A DNA stretch of 64,000 nucleotides from Takakia lepidozioides. Lineage: Eukaryota; Streptophyta; Takakiopsida; Takakiales; Takakiaceae. Shown in pieces: positions 46,839 to 57,845 of this stretch. Made by a program: the position numbers and the translations under genes. Under the pieces are notes generated by a model, which did not search any database, was not told the origin of the DNA, and was given only the letters and a program-made list of their open reading frames with translations. Where the stretch lies: contig CM060733.1 of assembly GCA_030704615.1 (NCBI GenBank), forward strand, positions 66,090,001-66,154,000, read 5' to 3'. Positions within the stretch are counted from its first letter, which is position 1, and each line of letters opens with the position of its first letter.

Positions 46839-48100
46839 TTAGCTACCACCGTCCTCGGTGGTTTCTTCCTCACACATAGTCTTCACCAAGGTTTGCAGTG
46901 CTTTGAGTTCACGACGCTTCTTCTTCCACCGCCTGCCTGCTCCATCTTGTAGAATGAAAACGCGGCTTCCCTCATCACCAGCTGCATTGTGTCCTTCGTC
47001 ATGTTCTATCAACAAGTATGGTCCTTCCCAGGGATCCTCCATCTTCCTTTTCTTCCCTGGTTTCAACATCATAACCAGGCTTTGATTCTGTAGCTGCTAG
47101 AATTCTTTGTGGTGTTTGTGCCTGGCCGCATATCCTCTCTGTTGCTGTTTTTGTGCCCTACCAACATTGTCACGGAGTCGCCTTTCTATTGATCGACTGT
47201 CTTGCATCTTCTTGGCCATCATCTCCACCATGGCGTCTTCATCGTCATCTAGCTTCACCAGCTCTGTAATGGCTCCGATTTCGTTGTCAATCGACATCCT
47301 CATTTCCCTGCCAGTGAGTACTTTAAATGGGGAGAAGCGGGTTGAGGCTTGAATGCCGAATCTATAGCCAAACGCCTGACTTGTGCAGGTTGCGATCCCA
47401 TTCGCGACCTGTTTCTCCTCCTAGCGTCACTATGCTTTGCTTGAGTGTTTTGATAAGCCTTTCCACCATGCCATTGCACTGCGGCCAGTAGGTAGGGTGC
47501 GGAGTTACTCTTGCTTGATGCCAAATCTCTCACATACTTCCTTGAATTCACCCTTCCACACGCTACCTTGGTCTGTCAACACCGTGCAAGGTATCCCATA
47601 ACGATAGATGATCTGTTCCTCAAGAAATCGGGCTGTCAATGCAACTGTGTGCTCGGTTACTGGGGTGACCTCTACCCATTTGGAAAAGTGGTCTACTGCA
47701 GTGAGCGCATAATGATTTCCTTCCTTGGTCTTGGGCAATGGCCCTTGTATCCATAGCGATTCGGTAGAAGAGGTCCTTGATAGGAATGCTCCGCAGCTTG
47801 GTACTCCACCTGACAGCCGAGCGGTTTGGCAGCGTGTGCAGGTTTGCAATACCTCCTGTATCTGCCGAATTCTGTTGTGCCAGAAGAACCTCTTGCAGAT
47901 CTCTGCTTGGACTCAAAGTGTCCCATTTCACGATGCAAGCGGCGAATAATTTCTTCCCTCTTCTGTGGTTCTGGTACAATCAGCCCTTTATAAAGTAGCA
48001 CTTTCTCTCTCCATTCGTAATGCCTAGTGCGTTTTTTAACCCTCTTTTCTTCTTCTTGATTGAGGTAATCATTGATCTCTCCAAATGTGAGCAAGTGCAT
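46839..48100 (-). mobile_element. Gypsy element: integrase and GPY/F-like C-terminus
   Basis: Minus strand with frame changes. 48,100-47,980 reads VLLYKGLIVPEPQKREEII and RRLHREMGHF (start of the HHCC zinc finger). CTRCQTARL follows, then YALTAVDHFSKWVEVTPV (first catalytic Asp), VLTDQGSVWKGEF (second) and YWPQCNGMVERLIKTLKQS (Glu). 47,303-47,097 is a basic/charged linker. 47,072-46,839 reads KMEDPWEGPYLLIEHDEG, which corresponds to the GPY/F module of gypsy integrases. No chromodomain follows. The LTR would be expected below 46,839, but no partner LTR is seen. Confidence 0.85.
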
Positions 48101-48162
48101 GGCCTGGATGTCATTAAAGATGTCATCCTCGTGTTCTTCTCACTCAAGTTGGTCATCCCTTC

Positions 48163-51110
48163 TTATTTTAGTTGGTGGGCCTTCCTCAACTGCCATCTGC
48201 AGCAACTGTCGCTGCTGGATTTCTGCCCCCCATGCCCCTTCTCACTCTTGACTGATCTGCCGCTTTCCAGCAGGTGTTCTTCCTCTCTGCTGGAGTAGCT
48301 GCTGCTGGACTTACTCCTTGGTCCTTCATTCTCACTTTCAGGGAGCTCCTCCACTCTTTTTCTGCACCCTTCCTCATCTCCTTCTCTCTCTGGCAGATGT
48401 TGCTCATCGTCCCTCATTACCCTTTGCACTTGTGGTTCAGCCCTAAGTCCTGCCCTCGTTTGTATGACTCCAACAAAGGGCAGCTCCTTGTATGCCTGAT
48501 TCTTACCCCCATGTGGTGTTTGTCGTGGCAGGTCTTTCCACAATCGCACCCCTCTTCCATTGACCAGTTGCTCTCGTCGTCCTTTCCCTCTTCGTCAGTG
48601 AAGTACTCGTACTCCCTTTCTCTTTCTTCATGTTCACAACCTTCAGGTGGTTCCTTCTTTATTACTGCCTTCATTTGCTGCATTGCCATGTGCTTACCTG
48701 GTGTGGGTCTGATTTGCCCATGCCCAACAGTTGGGGGAATCCCATGTATTAAAAAGACTCCATTCTGGGTTGCAATTTCCATCCGCTGAAGTGCCTCCCA
48801 CAGGCTGTTTTTTTGTAGGACAGGTTCCCCTCCTTCTCTTAGTGTCCTCTTTTTCTTGCACCTGTTTCCAGCCTGGGCCATGGTATCCTTGCTTCCTTTG
48901 GTTTCTGCCCCTTCATGCTTTGCCTTCTCCATTGTTCTTTGCACTTCAGCTCTTGACTGTGCGTCCCCAACAAAGGGCAATCCTTCACATGGTGGAATTC
49001 TGCTCACAAGAAGTGCATGCCGTGGGCTCTTTTGCAGGAAATTCCACCTCTTCTCTTCACCACCAAACTATACGTCGTCACCTTCCCTCTTCCAGCCATG
49101 ATCCGCTCCATCAACTTCTTCACCGAGGTGTACGTTTTCCTGTTTGTCACTTCTCTCACTTTCCCCTTCATGTGTCACTCCAGATTTGTTCTTCCTTGCT
49201 GCTTGAGGATTGGTTTGGTAATCAGCCCTGGTTTTTATCACTCCAGCGCAGGGCAGCCCCTTCTCTCTCTTGTTCTCACAGCCTGGTCTTGTTCTTCTCT
49301 GCACAAATCCTCCAAGTTCTTCATCTTCAGATTGCTGGATTTCACTATTCATGAGCTGCCGGCCTTTGTCCTCCCTAGCACGGAAGTGTGCTCCCTCTTC
49401 CTCACTCTTTGCTGGTTCCTTTGCAGATGTTCCACCCACTACATCACCAGGACCACATCTCCCTTGGGTCTCACCCCTTGACCAATTTCTGGCCTCCATC
49501 CGTTCAGGTCTTGACTCCACTATCCCCATTGCTGCTGATTTTTGAGCTGCTGATGTCCTGTTTTGAGTCTCCTCTTCTTCTTGTTTCAGCAGCTGCTCCC
49601 ATGCTTGGATTGCTACCCTTCTCCGCAACTTATCTCGTGCCTTTCCCTTCCCCTTCAGTCTGATTAACTTACTTGTCTTGGCAGCCTTTTTGCCGTGACC
49701 TCCGTGCTTCACTGCTGCTCCCTTGACTGCCCACCATCCGTGGATCTTCTTCATCCCACTGGCCAGCCTTGCCTTCACCATCCAACAGGTAATTCTGACA
49801 GTCCTTTCCGTAGCCCTTAGGGCCTCGTCCTTTTGCTGCACCTCTTTCTTTATTCGCATGATGCTCTTGTTTCTCCTTCCTAGTTCTTCATGGAACTTGT
49901 GTACTGATCCTTCCTTCCCTGTCGCATTCACCCTTCTCATATATTGTGCAGAACTTTGCCAAAGGTAATTGAAGCATACCACCATCACCTGTACGGTGCT
50001 GATTATCCACATCAACATTGCCATAAAAGCTGAGCTCCATCTGCTCCTTGCCCTTTCCATTTGTCGCTTGTTCTCATCAGATTTCCTTGCTTCAGAGCTG
50101 ATGCTTGCCTTCCCACCGTTCTTTTGAATCCTCACGTCATTCTCGCTGTCACTCACAGTCCTAATGGCTGGTTTTTCTTTTCTTTTCATCACGCAGGTTC
50201 TTGGAGGACTCACTGACTTAAGATGACCTCTCTTGCTCTCTCGGCAATAGACACACAGTGATGGTTTGTTGCTCATCTCTGTGTTTGGCCTCACTTTTAT
50301 GAACACTCCTGGGATCAATGTACTCTCCCTGTATTGGACTGCAGTGTCTTGAGGCCTATGCTGCAGATCCTCTACTCTTTCCTCATTTGACTCCGCTCCT
50401 ATCACCCGGTCGCTATAAACTATTAGTGCAGTACTGGCAGAATCTTTGCATTGGCTGTGCCTTCCCCTTTCTGTCATTGGAGTTGTCTCAGTAATTGCTC
50501 TTTTTTTGTCCTCTCGGTCATTCTCGCTGTTTTTCTCATAACTACATGATCCCTCTTCAAAGCTGCTGATTACAGCATTGACTCCTGGGTAAAGTTCAAA
50601 CCTGACTCGTTGCTCCTTTTCCTTCCCCTTTGCAGATCGGCTTTCAACATCAATCCTCAAGCCCGAAGAAAGTAACTTCTCTGCCTCTGCAGCGCTTTCT
50701 TGCTCATCATCTGCTTGGTCCTCATTTGGTTCAATTATCTCAAAGCAGAAGTCTTGAGTGATATCTGTTCCTGGCACCTTCCCTTGTTTTCTATATTCCA
50801 ATGGCTGCAGATTAGTGTAGATGCAAAAGAATATGCCATGCAATTCCTGTCTAAACTGCCATAGCGCCCATACCAATAGATAGTAATGGAGCTCATACCC
50901 ATTTTTTCTAGGGAATCCAATGACTGACCTCTCTTCCCTTTTTGCAAGAGCATATCTACCATTGCGAAGGGTGAAAAGGTCTGCAACCCCCACGTTCTCT
51001 TCCAAGCAGAGCCTCATTACTGTCTCAGGTTTTTGCTCTCCCCTCCTTTTCTCTCTTCTAGTCATGTTGATTTCTATGTCTTCAAGTTCTTCTGGTTTCC
51101 GACATGATAT
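48163..51110 (-). mobile_element. Gypsy element: expanded region between RNase H and integrase (~900 codons)
   Basis: The first frame, 51,110-49,068, begins just after the RNase H. Its residues about 55-115 read LLVWALWQFRQELHG, FFCIYTNLQPLEYRK and TQDFCFEIIEPN, which align in order with the RNase H block at 51,330-51,130. This is therefore a second, degenerate RNase H-like domain, with the TDHKPLEW motif changed to TNLQPLEY. The next ~500 residues are highly charged, with a hydrophobic segment (FMAMLMWIISTVQVMVVCF) at about 49,955-50,035. A motif of the type LPFVGVIQTRA occurs three times (about 49,211-49,265; 48,929-48,987; 48,420-48,491). The frame changes near 49,010 and 48,540. Such a long spacer between RNase H and integrase is not usual for Ty3/gypsy. 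Confidence 0.75.
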
Positions 51111-53369
51111 CTACTAAGGGCATCCACATTGGTGTGTTTGCTGCCAGGTCGGTGGATAATGCGAAATTCAAAATCTTGGAGCATCATGATCGAGCGTCCG
51201 CGTCTACTGTATGCGTCACTCACCGTTGCAAGCCATTCAAGGGGTTTATGGTCTGTTCTTACCAAGAAGGGCGTACCATACAGGTACTGTCGGAAATGAA
51301 GAACTCCCCAAACCAATGCATAGCATGCCCCCTTCCATTGGGTGGTATTTCTTTTGTGTGCTTGATAGTGCATAAGCAATCACGTGTTCCTTCCTTCCTT
51401 CCTTTTGTGATAAAATGGCCCCTACACCCTGGATTGACCAATCGACGTCTAGGATAAATGGTTTAGTAAAGTCAGGCCTTACCAAAATTGGGGCTTCGAT
51501 CAGCTTCAGTCGCAGTCCTTCGAACGCATTCTGGGCTTGTGGATTCCATTTGAAGTTTGTGTTTTTCCTGGTGAGGTCGAATAGAGGTCCAGCCGCGTGA
51601 GCGTATTTCTGCATGTATTCCCTATAGTACCCAGTCATGCCCAAGTATACCTTCACCCTAGTAACATTCCTTGGTATTGGAAATTGCTCAATGGCAAGGA
51701 CTTTGTTAGGGTCTGGTTTTACCCCTTCCTTTGACACCACATGTCCGAGGAACACCAGTTCCTGTTTCCCAAATTCACACTTCTCAGGGTTCAGCTTCAG
51801 ATTGCTCTCATTCAACCGCTGTAGAATGCTGTCAACATGCCTTAGGTGAGACTCCCATTCTGTGCTGTGGACATTTATGTCATCCACAAACACCTTCGCG
51901 TATTCTTTGATTTCCTGAGCCAAAATGGTGTTCATTGCTGTGGCATTTTTCAGCCCAAATGGCATCACCAGCCACTCGTAAAGACCTGATCTGGTAATTA
52001 TGGCAGTCTTTTTGATGTCTTGCTCGCTCATCCTTATCTGCCAAAAGCCACTTTGTAGATCTAGTGCTGAAAACCAGTTGGCCTTTCCCAACTGCTGTAA
52101 GACATCACGAATCACTGGCATGGGGTATGAGTCTCTCCTGGTTTGCTGATTTAGGGGTCTGTAGTCACCGCAGAATCGCTTACTCCCATCTTTTTTTGGT
52201 GGTGAAGTGACTGGACAACTGTACTCCGAGGCACTTTGTCTCATTTTTCCTTGTTTGATCAACGCTTCTATTTGTGATTGCACCTCCTTCTCTCCCCACT
52301 CCGATAGCCTGTTTGCTCGACTTCTACATGGTGGAAAGCCCTGAGTGTCTATGTGATGCTCCACGTCCTTGCAAAAACCCAGATCTGCCTTGCTGAGGGC
52401 AAATGCCTCTTGGTTCTGCTCCAGCATGGCCAGCATCTGCTCTCTTTGTGTTTCTGTCAGCTGGTCGCTTAGCTTCAGCCTTGCTTTTAGCATCTGCCAA
52501 CGACTTGGCACTTCAATATTTGTCCTGTCTGTTTTTCCAGAGACAGAGTATATGGTTCTCTGGTAACGCTCCCTTTCTTCAAGAGCAGTGATTCTCAACC
52601 AGTCCTGGAAATCGTCTTCCCCTTCACTCTCTTCCTGGAGTTCGTTTTCCCATGCCTTGTTATAGGCATCCCTTAGGATCAGCCTGGTCATGCCTTGGTG
52701 TGTCTCTTGTTCAAGCAATTCTCCCAAACCCTGGTCCTCTAGCTCATCATCCTCTATGTCCGCATCCCTGATCAGTTCTTCATAGTCGTGTTGCCCTAGT
52801 TCTTCCTCCATGTCTTGAGATCCAGTCTCCGAATCTGTTTCCCACTCTTCTGACTCCTCTTCCCATTCACCTGGACTGGGAATTTGGATTACATTGTTCC
52901 TGGGCTCTTCAGCATGTGACACTGCATAGACCTGATTGTTGCGGTCCCAAATCCCCTCTGCAGGTTCGACCAATATGTTCTCACACAGCTCATGAAATTG
53001 CTGCATCTTGTTATCAGCCAACTCAACTGTGTGCAAGGGAAAATAAGCCACATCAGTTCCAGGTCCATAGCGGATCCTCAGTGTTTCAGCCTCCGTATCC
53101 ACTGCAGCCCCAAATTTCTTCAAGAAGTCAAGTCCTAGTAGCATGTGATAGCTGTCCGTATCAACCACTATGAAAGATACTTGATTTGTCAATTTTCCCA
53201 CCATGACCTTGAGGTCCTCCAGCCTACCCATTGCTGTCTCCACAGCTCCAGATGCCACACGGTAAGCCACCTCTTTGTCATTTAATACTTCCTTCATAAT
53301 TCCCAGATCCCATGCTGTACTTGCTGCCATCACAGAGACCATAGCTCCTGTGTCAATCTGCCCTAGCAC
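51074..53369 (-). mobile_element. Gypsy element: protease, reverse transcriptase and RNase H
   Basis: The 707-codon frame starts with GQIDTGAMVSVMAA (aspartic protease DTGA) and HMLLGLDFLKKFGA. An acidic linker of about 200 residues follows. RT motifs come in order: FCGDYRPLNQQT, FSALDLQSGFWQI, VMPFGLKNATA, FVDDINVHS (catalytic DD), CEFGKQELVFLGHVVSKEG and YLGMTGYYREYM. RNase H starts at FILDVDWSIQGVGAIL. A frame change near 51,330 leads into 51,379-51,074 with RTDHKPLEWLAT and PGSKHTNVDALSR. Apart from the frame changes and the preceding stop, all catalytic residues appear intact, so the copy is fairly young. Confidence 0.92.
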
Positions 53370-54733
53370 TTAGAAATCCCCTATTGTAACCATGGCGTGA
53401 AGAGCCTTCACCTTCCCATTGTATGCATATGCTACTGCCTGCTGTTTGGAGACGTGTTGTGCACCAGTGTGTTTTGCTCCAGCAGTCCAGTTGGTTTGCC
53501 TTCTACTTTCTTTGGCTCGCTCAACCACTTTGACCAATCCTTTTAATTTCTCAAACTCCTCTGGCATACTCATGATCATGTCCATTGGTGACATGGAGAT
53601 GCGGCCCTTATAAAAGTGATTGAGTGTTTTTGATCTTCCTGCTGTAGTTTCAGACCATCTTGGTGGCATTCTCCGTTGTGGTCTGCCATGTTCTTCAGCA
53701 GCTTCTGCTGCTTCTCCCTTTTCATTGTCTGTCGTAGGGCTGGGAACTGGTAATGGAATAGGAACCCTTTTCTCAGGTAGACGAACCTCATTGACCGTGC
53801 TTCCTGCCATAATCTCAGTTAGTTCAGCCAGAACCGCTTCCTCATCATCACACATTACCTCCAGCAAATTGGTGGCATGCACTCCTCCTGATCCCATGGC
53901 TGCCTTTGCCCTGCATTGGTCTTCCGTGTGTCCCAACATTTTGCAAAAGTTGCACTGCTTACCACACTGGTCTGTCTGGTGCCCAAATTTGTGGCTTTTC
54001 CACATTTCACAGGGGTTCTCCCGGATGGACAAAATGCTGCGACGTGCCCTTCTTGTTGACAATTGTTGCACACTTTGGTCATATCACACGGTGGGGTATG
54101 GCTACCTGATGCGTCAGAGGGAGTGGATCCCTTCTCAAAATACCTTTGTAGTGTGAAGTTGAGGTTGTCCAAGCGTTTATCCGTTTGGGACATTGGCCTG
54201 TCAGCTGTTTCTTCCTCGCCTTCCATTGGTTCCATAGGGGTCTCTCCGATTTGCCCCAGTCCTTTCTCCACTTGTATTGCTCTCTCCACTGCCTCATCAA
54301 TGTTAGCAAATCTGGCTCCCAACAGCAGGTGCATTATTTCTGGTCGCAATCCTGACATAAACCTTCGCCTCTGTTCAAGATCTGCAATAGTGCCTCGCTT
54401 GAATAGCTTGTCAAGTCGTTCAAAGTATGCCTGCACCCTTTGTCTTGGCTCCTGTCTGATTGAGTCGAGCTTCATCTTCAGCTCGGTTGGATCAACCTGA
54501 CCAAACTTAGTCACAATGGCTGCCTGAAACTCATCCCATGTCGCAGGTTTTGGGTTTTGTCTTCGATACCAAGCATCTGCTTTGCCCAAGAGGTTCAGCC
54601 TCGCCACTTTCACCATCTTGTCTTCAGCATACTCCCTTACATCTCCCGCCATCTGCATACGATCAAGCCAATCTGCAACATCCTCGCTTTCTTTCCCACT
54701 ATAGAATATGTCAATACCTGAAGGACTAGTCAT
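53370..54733 (-). mobile_element. Gypsy element: gag with zinc knuckles
   Basis: The frame starts at 54,733 and reads ESEDVADWLDRMQMAG, VKVARLNLLGKADAWYR and WDEFQAAIVTKFGQVDPTEL, the capsid-like region of Ty3/gypsy gag. It then has CNNCQQEGHVAAFC, a perfect CX2CX4HX4C knuckle. A frame change near 54,010 passes to the frame 54,071-53,370, which has CNFCKMLGHTEDQC, a second perfect knuckle, then a linker. That frame ends at a TAA (53,370-53,372) and, in the same frame, the protease follows at once. Whether the stop is read through or is a mutation is open. No PBS was recognised above 54,733. Confidence 0.88.
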
Positions 54734-54785
54734 GGCTTGCTCTTTGGATGGTTTCTATTGTTCTTTGGGTGATCAGAACGTAAAC

Positions 54786-55433
54786 TCATGGATTCTGAAT
54801 CCACATTCCATTCAGCAGTAATTCTTCTCTGCCTGATGTGTTTCTACGAGCAAGGACCCCTATAGATACCCATCTGCTGTTTACCATCAACCATAGTATG
54901 GAAATTGTTTGAACACCTGAGTGTACCATCCTGAGACACAGATCCCCATTGGCATAGCTCGTGGTGTGCCTATAGTAAGTCAGCAAGGGCTGATTTAGTG
55001 GCTGTCCCTGTAGTGTATAGCTGATCACTATGTCTCCTAATGCTGGTTCATTAGGAAAGATAGAGCTATCTACCCTTTGCATTACATAGACAATACCTGT
55101 TTCAGTGTTGACCTCTATACCATTCCCACACTCCATTCCTCAACATTTCTACTCTGCCTCCCCAAGTAACCTCACGAGCAATAGTGTTTATGCTTCTCCA
55201 ACTATCATTCTCTCTCATCCAGGGTGCATCATACTGCCCTTGCAAGCATCTGTTGCTACTTTACTCCTCCCTCCTGCATGAAGGACACGGATACAAATAT
55301 CCCCATCGTACATCCTCCAGCCTGGATTGAAAAAGTAAATTCTAGGTTCCCTATGTGTGCTAGTGCTTCTCTGGCTAAAGCAAATCAGAATGTCACCAAT
55401 CCCTAGCTGTTCTGGGATCAAACTCTGAAACAC
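54786..55433 (-). other. Two similar unidentified ORFs upstream of gag
   Basis: Frame 55,433-55,215 reads LGIGDILICFSQRSTS, then YDGDICIRVLHAGG. Frame 55,136-54,786 reads ALGDIVISYTLQGQ, then YANGDLCLRMVHSGVQ. The GDI(L/V)I..GD(I/L)C(I/L)R(V/M)(L/V)H(A/S)G pattern is shared, so one is a diverged duplicate of the other. I know no family. They lie between gag and the right inverted-repeat arm, where LTR and leader would be expected. Confidence 0.4.
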
Positions 55434-55687
55434 ATGGGCTAGCCATGAAATCAGCGAATAATCAACACACCGTTCGGAGTGGATGAGGCAACCAAAAGTA
55501 GATTTAATGGGCTAGCCATGAAATCAGCGATGACTCAACGCATCGTTCGGAGTGGATGAGGCAACCTAAAGTAGATTTAAACAGCGGTAGTGCAAGTCGC
55601 AAGGGGCCTTTTTGGGGAAGAGAAAAGTAGGAGCTCGGTGTGAGCAGTGAGGATGGTGAACTATCAGGGTAGAACTGATTGTATCCG
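55428..55687 (-). repeat. Right arm of the 260-bp inverted repeat
   Basis: Reverse complement of 46,243-46,505 with only scattered differences (for example GTCGCAAGGGGCC against GGGGGCCT in the other arm). It keeps the same internal 70-bp duplication. The copies are similar enough to imply a recent origin relative to other relics in the window. Confidence 0.9.
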
Positions 55688-55689
55688 TA

Positions 55690-57729
55690 TTTATGCCTAA
55701 AAGGCTGGAAAAATAACATGAAAGTGCCTAATTCAGTAAATATTCTCTAAACTCTATTTAATTTCTATTGAATGAAAAAAAAAAACAAAACAAAACAAAA
55801 CTACATAAATATTCAAAAAATATATGCCAATTCCCTAGGTCCATACAACCTCAATAGGACCTTCCAATGAGTCCTGAACATCTTGCAAACGTTCATCATT
55901 GAATTCTTGATCACCATTTAAGTTAGGTATATCTGAGTCTTCGATGTGCACTGAAAACTAAATAAGCAAGAGTAGGTATGCACTCATTACCTTGTGTGAT
56001 GAGTGTGTTTGGGCCAGGGTTTAGCCTACGGGCTAAAAGCTGCGCCTGACCTTGGCTTGGCCCAGGCTGAGTTCCTCCACTGTTAGCCATCTCCACATCT
56101 GCGTCCGTACCGTGTACTGTACTCTCTGACCCCATCTCCATTAGAAAAGAGAGAGCACTGTTGCGAAGGACCTAGTTTTGTCTTGGGAAAGAAGAGGGAG
56201 GGGATGAAGGAGAGAGTTCCTTAAGATGAAAGGTGCCTAAACGTGAAGTATAGGCGCGCACCTTGGCAATGGACAAAGGAGGAATACAAGAATGTGATAG
56301 TCACCATAGGTACTGTCCGAATAGCAACTGGTTATGGGTCATCCCTCCGTATGAAATTCAACGAAGACGGGAGTCCATGGTTTGAAGTCTCATGACTACC
56401 ACAATATTTTGCAAGACATCTTGCCGCCACGCTTCTGACAGCCAACTCCCAAAATGTGCTCTCCTGACACACTGCTACTAACGTTACATGTGCTCCACAA
56501 GGAGTACCCTGCTCCATTTAGGGTAACCAGTAAAATAATGGTGGGTGGGACTTTCGATTAGAGAGGGCAAGAAGATGTAAAGAAGGATACGGAAATAGTG
56601 TTTATGTCATGGTTTTGTTTGTGATTAGTTAGAAATAATTATTTCTAGCTAATTAGGACTTTCTACATTTATATTTGTATTTTGTTGGAAATTGGGACTT
56701 CATTTGGTTCCATGTGCCAAGTGAAGTGACAAACCTTACTTGGGATGTGGAGAGGCTTATCTCCACGTGATGTGTAGGAAGACTCGTCTTCTTCTAGCAG
56801 AGCCTTCCAAGGCCTCTCTCGCCGCCATAGCTCTAGAGATGGAGTGTGGGTAAGGTCAGTATGGTGGAGTCCTTTACCATTGGCTTGACTTATATAACGT
56901 GATAGAGTGGGTTCATCTTTTCTCACCATTTCCGTATCACTGGAAGAAGACCTGCTTACATCTATGAGTGCAAGGTGTTAGCATAGTTAGCACTTGTGTA
57001 TTAAAGATAGCTTGGTAGATAGCGTCTGTGTTACAAGGTGTTGCAGGATTTGCAAAGAAAAGTCGTTGTGGTGTTTATGCACATGTGGAGGTCTTCAAGA
57101 AGAGCTCTAGTGCAAAGTTAGAGAGCTAGCGAAGCTAGTTCTTGTTCTGCTTGCAAGGTTTCAGGAGTTCAAGAAGAGCTCGGGTATTAACCAAGCAAGC
57201 GGTGCATGTGTGGAGCATACTTTCAGCCTGTGGGAGCCTTCAACTTCAAGCTTAGGAGAGCTAGGAGTGAAGAGAGAGATCTGATTTCTCTTTTGTGCAA
57301 GATTTGTAGAGCATACTTTGATTTCGGGTTTCAATCTCAAGCTTGGGAAGAGCATGTCTATGAAAATGGCAAATGCAAGCTGGAAGAGGAGCTTTAAGGG
57401 GTGCACTATGGCCATGGAAGAGAGTACCATGAGTGCATACAATGGCTAGAAGAGGGTATGCCATTGAAAGCTCAATAGCTTGTTCTATGCTTGTTTCAAT
57501 GAGTTCCGTGGAGAAATAGAACTTATTGTGTGGCAAATAGCTTGCTCAGGGAGTTAGAGGCACTCTTGGTGGTCCATTGATGCCCAAGAAACCAAGAACA
57601 GTACCTCTGGTTGCTCCATAGAAGCCATAGCTCGTTGGCAGCAATCGCAGAGCCAAAGCGGCGCAAACCCTAGCTTGGGAACGCGTGGGAACATTGCCCA
57701 GGGTTGGGAGCTGCAGTGAGTAAAACTGC
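55690..57729. other. No gene seen; includes a 28-bp palindrome
   Basis: An A-rich tract (AAAACAAAACAAAAC) lies at 55,769-55,800. TTAGTTAGAAATAA/TTATTTCTAGCTAA at 56,625-56,652 is a palindrome with one mismatch. The minus frame at 56,141-55,923 (MEMGSESTVHGTDADVEM) is plausible as a short exon but has no known domain. From 57,060 to 57,400, the phrases AAGAAGAGCTC and GGAGAGCTAG recur loosely. Confidence 0.4.
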
Positions 57730-57845
57730 ACCAACGGATGAAATCGTGGAAGCGGATGAAATATCGCGCCTTTGGATGACAAATCATGGCAGCGTATGAA
57801 AATATGTCAGCGGATGAAATCGTGGCAACGGATGAACTATCGCTT
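57730..57845. repeat. Interspersed GCGGATGAAATCGTGG repeats
   Basis: Variants of GCGGATGAAATCGTGG occur five to six times in about 115 bp with short irregular spacers, for example at 57,737, 57,755, 57,802 and 57,824. It appears to be a small minisatellite. Confidence 0.6.

Noticed and set aside
49388-49968. Plus-strand hydrophobic ORFs between 48 and 50 kb
   Set aside because: They are antisense to the highly charged gypsy spacer; Lys/Glu codons read backwards give Leu/Phe/Ser.
46243-55687. The 260-bp repeats as LTRs of the gypsy element
   Set aside because: They are in inverted orientation and lack TG...CA ends and an adjacent primer-binding site.
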